Position numbers and translations under genes: made by a program | The notes under the pieces: model-generated | What the model was told of the DNA's origin: nothing | Databases searched by the model: none | What the model saw: the letters and a program-made list of their open reading frames with translations, nothing else | In this document: one piece after another, positions 1 through 5,119 of the stretch | Position numbering within the stretch: the first letter of the stretch is position 1 | Layout: each line of letters begins with the position of its first letter | Source of the DNA: an uncultured Eubacteriales bacterium | Lineage (GTDB): Bacteria > Bacillota > Clostridia > Christensenellales > Borkfalkiaceae | DNA: 17,452 bases | Direction: 5' to 3' | NCBI GenBank assembly: GCA_900545325.1 | Contig: UQZE01000030.1 | Span: 1 to 17,452 of the forward strand

Positions 1-1
1 T

Positions 2-328
2 ATTTTGTGCGGAGACGCCATGAGGCTGCCGTTGCGGGAGGTTCCCGATCATCCCGTTTGGTACGCCATGAAATGTTTTGCGGTCAATGAATTCGGCGTT
101 TCGTTTACAGACGACGACGTCGCGCGGGATTCCTGGGATCCGATTACAGCCCTGCTGGCGGCGGGCAGAGGAAACGACCTTTTTTCCTACGAACGGGGCA
201 CGGTGCGGATAGAGGACGACGGTATGTCCGTATTGATGCATGACGAACGGGGAAAACATATGATCGTCCGCCCGAAAGCGGGGCGGGCGGAGGTGCAACG
301 GGCAATTGACGAATTGCTTTTATATTGA
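2..328 (+). CDS. Nucleoside hydrolase family protein, C-terminal fragment (5' end outside window)
   Basis: The reading frame is open from the first bases of the window, so this is the C-terminal ~108 residues of a longer gene; the TTG at 5 and the ATG at 20 are probably internal. The order of motifs resembles the end of inosine/uridine-type nucleoside hydrolases and their relatives: a 'HPVWYAMKCF' helix, 'SWDPITALLAAGRG', a 'GTVRIEDDG' strand, then a 'GKHMIVRPK' strand and a closing 'AIDELL' helix. Such enzymes split the N-glycosidic bond of nucleosides. The catalytic Asp-rich N-terminus is outside the window, so activity cannot be judged. It converges on the AraC-family gene at 377-1180 and is followed directly by a hairpin terminator. 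Family call is from memory of motif order; moderate confidence. Confidence 0.6.
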   Translation: MLCGDAMRLPLREVPDHPVWYAMKCFAVNEFGVSFTDDDVARDSWDPITALLAAGRGNDLFSYERGTVRIEDDGMSVLMHDERGKHMIVRPKAGRAEVQRAIDELLLY

Positions 329-362
329 AAAACGCCTGCACTTTTTAGTGCAGGCGTTTTTT
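329..362. terminator. Bidirectional rho-independent terminator
   Basis: A perfect 13-bp stem (AAAACGCCTGCAC, 329-341, with GTGCAGGCGTTTT, 348-360) has a 6-nt loop and a T-run on the + side. The A-run on the left gives a T-run when read on the minus strand. It lies between two convergent genes, one base after the upstream stop codon and 14 bases after the end of the AraC-family gene, so it can stop transcription from both sides. Confidence 0.9.
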
Positions 363-376
363 GTCTTATGCCGAAA

Positions 377-1180
377 TCATTCCTCTTCATGCCGTTCTTT
401 ATATTGAAGGTTCTGCTGATTGGGCGTGTAGGAAGCGCGGTATTCCGACGGGGTTTTACCGTATTTTTTCTTAAAATCGATACTGAACGCCGCGGCGGAA
501 TGATAGCCCACGCCCTGTGCGATGGAGGAAAGCGGAAGCCCGGTCTGCTCTAACTGTCGGGTCGCATGTTCCAGCCTCAGGTTAAGAAGATATCTTTGCG
601 GCGACGTGCCTTTGAATTTGGCAAACAAATGACGGAAATAATCGTAGCTGTAATAGGTGGACTTTGCAAGTTCGTGCAGATCGATTTCCTGATCGAAGTG
701 AGAATTCATAAAGTTGATGGCCATATCGATTTTGGACGAAGCTTTTTCGTTTTCCACCGCAAAGCGCCGCGCAATGTAGATGAGAATTTGTTTTGCAAGC
801 GCGTCTATGCAGGTTTCGTAATACGGCAGGGATTTTCTCAGTTCCTCTTGAATTTTACCGAATAAGTCGGGCAGGAGGCCGTTGGAATCGTCTTCATGAA
901 ATCCTGCGGGAATGGTGGGGGCGTCTTTATTGCACATAAGCCCGATCAGGTAATGCGCGCTTACTGTTTCCGCGTATTCGGAATGTTCTGTTCCCGTCGG
1001 GATAAATACATAGGAATTGGGAGTATACCGATACTTTGTCCCTTCGATGCAACCGTACCCGGTGCCGCTCGTATAGTAGACGATCTCACAATACGGATGC
1101 GTATGGGTGGGAATGTCGAACGGAATTTTTTCATAGCGCAGGAAACGAGTGTATTTTACGCTGATATTGAAATCTGCCAT
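377..1180 (-). CDS. AraC-family transcriptional regulator with N-terminal cupin sensor
   Basis: A 267-residue cytoplasmic DNA-binding protein. Residues ~15-90 look like the cupin effector-binding domain of the family ('PTHTHPYCEIVYY' with a His pair, then 'YVFIPTGTEH'). Residues ~150-250 form the double helix-turn-helix: 'ELAKSTYYSYDYFRHLFAKF' for the first HTH, then 'GTSPQRYLLNLRLEHA' and the second HTH ending in the family signature 'SIDFKKKYGKTPSEYR'. The only possible start is the ATG at 1180, because an in-frame TGA lies at 1195-1193 with no start codon between. No Shine-Dalgarno precedes it, and a perfect promoter ends seven bases upstream (separate entry). The target is unknown. It is downstream of the Ig-like lipoprotein gene on the same strand but separated by a terminator, so it is a monocistronic unit. 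Confidence 0.93.
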   Translation of the reverse strand: MADFNISVKYTRFLRYEKIPFDIPTHTHPYCEIVYYTSGTGYGCIEGTKYRYTPNSYVFIPTGTEHSEYAETVSAHYLIGLMCNKDAPTIPAGFHEDDSNGLLPDLFGKIQEELRKSLPYYETCIDALAKQILIYIARRFAVENEKASSKIDMAINFMNSHFDQEIDLHELAKSTYYSYDYFRHLFAKFKGTSPQRYLLNLRLEHATRQLEQTGLPLSSIAQGVGYHSAAAFSIDFKKKYGKTPSEYRASYTPNQQNLQYKERHEEE

Positions 1181-1186
1181 ACCGAT

Positions 1187-1215
1187 ATTATATCACTGCG
1201 GGATATTCTTGTCAA
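1187..1215 (-). promoter_or_regulatory. Perfect sigma-A consensus promoter, leaderless start of AraC-family gene
   Basis: On the minus strand: -35 TTGACA (1215-1210), 17-bp spacer, -10 TATAAT (1192-1187). Only six bases (ATCGGT) separate the -10 from the ATG of the 377-1180 gene, so transcription should begin at, or within a base or two of, the start codon. The geometry is read directly; the leaderless transcript is inferred. Confidence 0.85.
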
Positions 1216-1266
1216 ATTTAACATTGCGCGGCATGTCTAAGGCAAATGCGGCCGGGCGCGGCTGAG

Positions 1267-1300
1267 AAATAAAAACACCGCAGACGGACTGCGGTGTTTT
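1267..1300 (-). terminator. Rho-independent terminator of the Ig-like lipoprotein gene
   Basis: A 12-bp stem (AAAACACCGCAG, 1272-1283, with CTGCGGTGTTTT, 1289-1300) and a 5-nt loop. Read on the minus strand it is followed by TTTTTATTT, a good T-tract. It lies 16 bases beyond the stop codon of the 1317-1922 gene and isolates it from the AraC-family gene downstream. The sequence between it and that gene's promoter shows nothing further. Confidence 0.88.
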
Positions 1301-1316
1301 GCTTTGTCAAAATTTT

Positions 1317-1922
1317 TCAGTTTCCTGCGTCGGGGACGGTGAAATCGTCGTCGTCCGCGACGTTGTCGTTTTCGTCCTCGGTATAGTCGGCTTCGACGGT
1401 TATATGTACGGTCTGCACGCCGTTTTCATAATTCGCCGTATCTTCGGGCACGTATACTATTTTTATCGTATACGCTTTTTCACCCGCCGCCGACAGCACC
1501 GTGTCCGCAGGGACGGCGTTGCTCGCGTCGAGCGTAAAGCCTTGCTCGTTCACCACGTCGGCGATTTTTTGGCCGTATTTGGCTGTAACTGTGATTTCTT
1601 CGGGGGAAGGCTGCGCTTTTTTTATCGTGAATTCCGCGCTCACGGCGCCGGTATAACCGCCTTTGCCCGTAACGGTAACCTTTGCGGTACCCGCGTTGAC
1701 GTTGTTTTCGTACGTTAAAGAATAATCGTCGGCGGAAAGCGTCGTTTCGCCGAGCTTGACCGTCGCGGCAGGTTTCTTTTCCGTACCGTCGTAAACGTAT
1801 TCGGTCTGCGAAAGGCTTACTTCTGCCGTTTCGATATTTTTCACTTTGCCGCCGCAGGCGGTCATTCCTGCAACCGCAAACGCAAGCGCGCACGCAAGAC
1901 ATAAAATTTTCAATGCTCTCAT
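1317..1922 (-). CDS. Small lipoprotein with a YDG-type Ig-like repeat domain
   Basis: A 201-residue predicted surface lipoprotein. The signal peptide (MRALKILCLACALAFAVAG) leads to a lipobox-like MTAC with the lipidated Cys at position 23. Residues ~38-100 match the common Ig-like module of gut Firmicutes: 'EYVYDGTEKKPAATV', 'DDYSLTYENNVNAGTAKVTV' and 'GKGGYTGAVSAEFTI'. Residues ~110-178 look like a second, degenerate beta-sandwich ('PEEITVTAKYGQKI' to 'GVQTVHITVEA'). The tail is very acidic ('DENDNVADDDDF'). No enzymatic motif is visible; binding or display at the cell surface is the likely role. The start has AAGGAG (1936-1931) eight bases upstream. It has its own promoter carrying the shared direct-repeat operator and ends in its own terminator, so it is a single-gene unit. 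Confidence 0.85.
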   Translation of the reverse strand: MRALKILCLACALAFAVAGMTACGGKVKNIETAEVSLSQTEYVYDGTEKKPAATVKLGETTLSADDYSLTYENNVNAGTAKVTVTGKGGYTGAVSAEFTIKKAQPSPEEITVTAKYGQKIADVVNEQGFTLDASNAVPADTVLSAAGEKAYTIKIVYVPEDTANYENGVQTVHITVEADYTEDENDNVADDDDFTVPDAGN

Positions 1923-1954
1923 CTGTTCAGCTCCTTATCAGATTTCTATCTACT

Positions 1955-1983
1955 ATTTTACATTTGTATTTTTTATTATTCAA
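1955..1983 (-). promoter_or_regulatory. Promoter of the Ig-like lipoprotein gene
   Basis: On the minus strand: -35 TTGAAT (1983-1978), 17-bp spacer, -10 TAAAAT (1960-1955). The 5' leader of about 25 nt holds the AAGGAG ribosome binding site. The -35 overlaps the proximal half of the direct-repeat operator. An inverted pair TTTGTATT (1963-1970) / AATACAAA (1982-1989) also spans the spacer. Confidence 0.7.
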
Positions 1984-2012
1984 TACAAAAATTATTTCGG
2001 AAATACAAAAAA
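1978..2012 (-). promoter_or_regulatory. Direct-repeat operator A (AraC-type, 20-bp period)
   Basis: The ten bases AATACAAAAA occur at 1982-1991 and again at 2002-2011 (TTTTTGTATT on the minus strand), exactly 20 bp apart. The proximal copy continues into the -35 box as TTTTTGTATTGAAT. The same arrangement recurs at 2048-2082 and 4944-4978. Direct half-sites about two helical turns apart, with the inner one touching the -35, are typical of AraC-family activators; assignment to a particular regulator is inferred. Confidence 0.7.
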
Positions 2013-2047
2013 TTTCTGTCGTTTTTCGCTCGGAAAAATAACAAAAA

Positions 2048-2082
2048 TTATTTGTAGTTGAGAGAAATTGTTTGTATTGAAA
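2048..2082 (+). promoter_or_regulatory. Direct-repeat operator B (AraC-type, 20-bp period)
   Basis: TTTGTAGTTGA at 2051-2061 and TTTGTATTGAA at 2071-2081 are 20 bp apart in direct orientation. The second runs into the -35 of the promoter for the 2150-3991 gene. It sits back to back with operator A, about 35 bp away, so both lie in one divergent control region. Confidence 0.7.
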
Positions 2083-2105
2083 AGCTTGCGGACGGTTGTT
2101 ACAAT
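2077..2105 (+). promoter_or_regulatory. Promoter of the two-repeat secreted protein gene
   Basis: -35 TTGAAA (2077-2082), 17-bp spacer, -10 TACAAT (2100-2105). Transcription should begin near 2112, leaving a leader of about 38 nt with the AAGGGG site (2136-2141) eight bases before the ATG. The -35 overlaps the proximal half of operator B. Confidence 0.72.
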
Positions 2106-2149
2106 TATAAAAAAAGCGATATTTATCGTAGTAAAAAGGGGACTGAGTA

Positions 2150-3991
2150 ATGAAAAAATTTTCCGTAATGCTTTTGTCTTGTCTGCTGGCGCTGGCCTGC
2201 CTACCCGTGTTCGGCGGCGCGGCGGAAGCCGCCGCCGTCGGTACCGAACGCGAGTTCGACGGCTCCGTTCTGAATGAATATTACGCGGAACTTGCGGAGG
2301 AAGGCGAACTGATCGACCCGAATTCCGGCAACGTCCGCCTATCCTATGTATATACGCGCGATACGTCCGCAAAAACGACCTGGTACGGTTTTCAGTTCGA
2401 CGCGGACGGCACGACCACGGTCCTGGCGCGTTTTACTTCGCGTTTGGTGCTGTATACGATGGGAGGCACCGCCTCCGTAAAAATTTCCGCGCCCGCATAT
2501 TTTGAAAATGCGAACAACGGGAACAGCGGCACGAAAAATCTGCTCGGCGCTGACGTGAATACGGGCGGGTTTATCGACGTGCAGACCGAAAAGAACGGAG
2601 ATACGGAAACGCTTTCCACCATAATCGCGAGCGGCGGCATGTACGACACCATGTTCTGCGGCGAACCCGTAACGATCGCCCTCAGAAAGATAACGCAGGC
2701 CGACGGCACCGTCGTCTGGAATTATTACGAAAGCGGCGCTTATCTCTGCACCCTGCAGTTTGAAAACGAAGTGGAGGGATTCGGCGCATGGTTCTCAAAT
2801 GCGAAAGATTTTCCCTTCATGTCGGACTTTGCCGTCGATCTCGATTATGAATATACCGAAAGCGACGCAAAAACCGACGCTGCGGCCGCTTACGAAGGCA
2901 CGGCTATGGAAGTCGGCTCGGAATTAGGGTTCGTGCATGAATCCATAGATACGGGTAATGGCGTTTCCTACCCGGGCTTCGAATTCACTTACGGAGATAA
3001 CGCCGTTACGGTGCGCCGTTTTTCCAAACGCGTGGCATATGTGTTAAATAAAAATAAAGTGAGCGGCGATGCGTCGACGAATATCTGGATACGTACGAAG
3101 AACGCGGGGACGGCGACCCCTTATCCCGAGGGAGCCGTAGTTGCCTGTACGACGGCGGACAGTAACAATCTGTGCAACAATCACGTCGCCACGGCTCTGG
3201 CTACGCCCGGGTATACCCTGACGTATAAATGCGCGATGACGGAAGAAACCGTAGAGATCGAAGGAAAAGCTTACCCCGTTTACGCGGTCTACGAAAAGGA
3301 AAACGGAGGCGAATTCGTACACCTGTTCGATATCGCTTTCCCGACGGACGAAACCGTGAAAGTTGCGCCGTATATGTTCAACATGACCTCGACGAAGAGC
3401 AGAAAAGCCGATTTCTTTTACAACGGTTACGCGGGGGAAACGACGGAGGCCGACAGGGACGGCAAAGTCGATTTTTCGAACTTTGCGGCGGCGGGCGGCG
3501 CGTCCGTCCGTTACGACGTCGGTTCCGAGGGCCTGCGTTTTTCCGCGGAGATCAGCTGGGATCTGGTGGACGCTTACGACAGCCTTTACGAGGACGTAAC
3601 GTTCGGCGTCAAGCTGGTGCGCGCCTCCGATAATGCGGAAGCCTGGATAGAGGCCGTCAACTATACCGAAGATTTCGACCGCGGGATATATGCCTTTAAC
3701 GGCGTGGTCGCCAATATAAAGCAGGAAAATTACGGCGTGGAATATTCCGCAAGCATCTATTTCCGCTTTACGGCGGAGGGACAGACGGTAACGTTGCTTT
3801 CGGAGGTAAAAGCGAAAACGAGCATTTCCGCCGCGGCCGACGGACTGCTGGCGCAGATCGAGGCCGGATTAAAGAGCGAAGCGGGCGAGGACTGCCCGTA
3901 TGAGATTTCCGTAAACGGAAAGACGGGATACAGTAACTATACGCAGTATGAAGCGGACGTTATCGCGAAATACGCTACAAAGGCGCAGTAA
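2150..3991 (+). CDS. Secreted protein of unknown function with two homologous beta-rich repeats
   Basis: A 613-residue exported protein. The N-terminus is a classic signal peptide (MKKFSVMLLSCLLALACLPV, then GGAAEAAA as a likely signal peptidase I region); no good lipobox is seen, so it is probably released or cell-wall associated. Two related modules follow. The first, ~65-235, contains 'WYGFQFDADGTTTVLARFTSR'; the second, ~260-430, contains 'YPGFEFTYGDNAVTVRRFSKR'. A C-terminal part (~445-613) begins with 'GLRFSAEISW' and resembles the 'GLRFSA' beta modules often found at the ends of secreted Clostridia proteins. No catalytic motif was recognised; carbohydrate binding is only a guess from size, export and neighbours. 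The gene is monocistronic, between operator B and a bidirectional terminator, and converges on the second AraC-family gene. Confidence 0.85.
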   Translation: MKKFSVMLLSCLLALACLPVFGGAAEAAAVGTEREFDGSVLNEYYAELAEEGELIDPNSGNVRLSYVYTRDTSAKTTWYGFQFDADGTTTVLARFTSRLVLYTMGGTASVKISAPAYFENANNGNSGTKNLLGADVNTGGFIDVQTEKNGDTETLSTIIASGGMYDTMFCGEPVTIALRKITQADGTVVWNYYESGAYLCTLQFENEVEGFGAWFSNAKDFPFMSDFAVDLDYEYTESDAKTDAAAAYEGTAMEVGSELGFVHESIDTGNGVSYPGFEFTYGDNAVTVRRFSKRVAYVLNKNKVSGDASTNIWIRTKNAGTATPYPEGAVVACTTADSNNLCNNHVATALATPGYTLTYKCAMTEETVEIEGKAYPVYAVYEKENGGEFVHLFDIAFPTDETVKVAPYMFNMTSTKSRKADFFYNGYAGETTEADRDGKVDFSNFAAAGGASVRYDVGSEGLRFSAEISWDLVDAYDSLYEDVTFGVKLVRASDNAEAWIEAVNYTEDFDRGIYAFNGVVANIKQENYGVEYSASIYFRFTAEGQTVTLLSEVKAKTSISAAADGLLAQIEAGLKSEAGEDCPYEISVNGKTGYSNYTQYEADVIAKYATKAQ

Positions 3992-3998
3992 AAGCTCG

Positions 3999-4031
3999 AA
4001 AAAGAGCGGGAAGATCTTCCCGCTCTTTTTT
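3999..4031. terminator. Bidirectional terminator, perfect palindrome
   Basis: AAAAAGAGCGGGAAGA (3999-4014) is followed immediately by its exact reverse complement (4015-4030), giving a 14-bp or longer stem with a minimal loop and T-runs on both sides. It lies seven bases after the stop codon of the 2150-3991 gene, and its last bases overlap the stop codon of the convergent 4030-4914 gene. Confidence 0.92.
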
Positions 4032-4914
4032 ATATTTCCTTTCTGACGTTCTTTCTCAAATCGGAGGGCGTGGTGTCGAGGTGCGCCCTGAACGCATAGA
4101 TGAGCGCCCTTTCGTCCTTGAACCCGCAGAGGGCCGCCACTCTTTTGAGGTTCAGATTCGTCGTCATCAAAAGTCTTTGCGCTTTCTGCAGCCGCAGGTT
4201 CAGCACGAACTGCATCGGCGTCGTTTTTAGTATTTCAAGAAACAGCGTATTGAGGTGCGATTTCGAAAAAAACGAGTGTTTCACGATGTCGTCCAGCGTG
4301 ATCGGCTCGGAATAATTCGCCTCGATAAAGTCTATGATGTTTTGCAGCTGCTGCTGTCTTCCGTCCGCGTTCGCCTTCTCGATATGGTCCTGAATGTTGA
4401 GCAAAATTCTGTAAATATTTTGCGACAATTTGTTTTCCAGGTGCGGGGGGGGGGGGCTTTTTATGCCGTTCAGCATGCGTTTTACGTATGGTTCTATCTG
4501 TTCGCGGGGGAAGTCGTGCACGATAATGAGTTCGTCGTTTTTCAGTCCGTTGAAAAAGTCCTTTACGTCTTCGCCGAAGAAGTGTATGTAATAGATGATC
4601 CAATCGTAGTCCTTATCGCTTACCGGCCGGAAGATCCTCCGCTGATAGGTGTAAAGAAAACAGAGATCTCCCGGACGGAGGGTGAATTCGATATTGTCGT
4701 ATTTCAGTTTCGCGGATCCGTGCAGGGTGTAGTTGATCATGAAAAAATCTTCGTACTGCATTTCGTTGTAGTAATTTTTCCCGATCTCTTCGTAGCCGAT
4801 GCTGCGCAGATAATACTTGTGCCGCTGCATTTTCGTAGTTTTCGGAAGCGAAAGTTTGATCGAATTTTTCGAAACGTCGTACACGCTTTTGATGATAGGT
4901 TTGTTTTTTTCCAA
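4030..4914 (-). CDS. AraC-family transcriptional regulator, probable controller of the adjacent glycan operon
   Basis: A cytoplasmic regulator of ~294 residues. Residues ~40-125 form an N-terminal cupin-like sensor ('DFFMINYTLHGSAKLKY', 'LRPGDLCFLY'). A linker contains four prolines (154-157). Residues ~190-290 are the double HTH: 'ITLDDIVKHSFFSKSHLNTL', 'TTPMQFVLNLRLQKAQ', 'LKRVAALCGFKDERALIYAF' and the closing 'TTPSDLR'. I place the start at the TTG at 4914 because GAGGGG (4926-4921) lies six bases upstream; the GTG at 4935 would add seven residues but has no ribosome binding site. It is divergent from the solute-binding protein gene, the usual arrangement for a local activator, and the shared region carries operator C. 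Its codons for the proline run form an uninterrupted run of 12 C (G on the + strand), a slippage-prone tract ahead of the DNA-binding domain. Confidence 0.92.
   Translation of the reverse strand: MEKNKPIIKSVYDVSKNSIKLSLPKTTKMQRHKYYLRSIGYEEIGKNYYNEMQYEDFFMINYTLHGSAKLKYDNIEFTLRPGDLCFLYTYQRRIFRPVSDKDYDWIIYYIHFFGEDVKDFFNGLKNDELIIVHDFPREQIEPYVKRMLNGIKSPPPPHLENKLSQNIYRILLNIQDHIEKANADGRQQQLQNIIDFIEANYSEPITLDDIVKHSFFSKSHLNTLFLEILKTTPMQFVLNLRLQKAQRLLMTTNLNLKRVAALCGFKDERALIYAFRAHLDTTPSDLRKNVRKEI
4445..4456. repeat. G12 homopolymer inside the AraC-family regulator gene
   Basis: Twelve consecutive G on the + strand (C12 in the coding strand) encode most of Pro154-Pro157 between the sensor and HTH domains. 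I saw no comparable homopolymer elsewhere in the window. A change of one or two bases would shift the frame and remove the DNA-binding domain. Confidence 0.95.
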
Positions 4915-4943
4915 GATTTTCCCCTCGTCTTTCACTATCGTGA

Positions 4944-4978
4944 TTTTTTGTAGTAAAACGATACTTTTTGTATTGAGT
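4944..4978 (+). promoter_or_regulatory. Direct-repeat operator C (AraC-type, 20-bp period)
   Basis: TTTTTTGTAGT (4944-4954) and CTTTTTGTATTGAGT (4964-4978) are direct copies with GTA at 4950 and 4970, a 20-bp period identical to operators A and B. The second copy overlaps the -35 of the promoter reading into the glycan operon. It lies only 30 bp from the start of the divergent AraC-family gene, so binding could also affect that gene's expression. Confidence 0.72.
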
Positions 4979-5001
4979 AATACGCAAAACAGATGTAAAA
5001 T
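4973..5001 (+). promoter_or_regulatory. Promoter of the glycan uptake and degradation operon
   Basis: -35 TTGAGT (4973-4978), 17-bp spacer, -10 TAAAAT (4996-5001), so transcription should begin near 5008 and give a leader of about 112 nt before the solute-binding protein. Its relation to operator C matches the other two operator-linked promoters. No convincing promoter for the divergent AraC-family gene was seen on the other strand. Confidence 0.72.
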
Positions 5002-5022
5002 ATTATCAAATCAGCGGCGTTA

Positions 5023-5052
5023 AGTCTGTTTTCCGACCTCGGTAAACAGATT
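5023..5052 (+). other. Hairpin in the 5' leader of the glycan operon
   Basis: TCTGTTT (5025-5031) pairs with AAACAGA (5044-5050), with an inner CCG/CGG stem (5033-5035 / 5040-5042), one T-T mismatch and a 4-nt loop. A run of seven T begins eight bases downstream (5061-5067), too far for a standard terminator. A small second hairpin TTGTC-GTT-GACAA is at 5066-5078. It could affect mRNA stability or be a weak attenuator; function unknown. Confidence 0.4.
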
Positions 5053-5119
5053 ATAACACGTTTTTTTGTCGTTGACAAGAGTTCGTTACAAAAAATTTTA
5101 TAAGTTGAGGAGTAAGAAA

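Noticed and set aside
4915..4935. GTG at 4935 as start of the second AraC-family gene
   Set aside because: No Shine-Dalgarno precedes it; GAGGGG sits between it and the TTG at 4914 at normal spacing for that TTG. It remains possible, as the frame is the same.
5072..5104. Second promoter with a perfect TTGACA at 5072-5077 just before the solute-binding protein gene
   Set aside because: No good -10 exists at 16-18 bp (ATTTTA or TTTTAT), the better TATAAG needs a 21-bp spacer, and the transcript would start in or after the ribosome binding site.
5066..5119. Upstream ATG at 5066 as start of the solute-binding protein
   Set aside because: It would add 18 mostly basic residues before the signal peptide and has no ribosome binding site, whereas the ATG at 5120 has GAGGAG at ideal distance.
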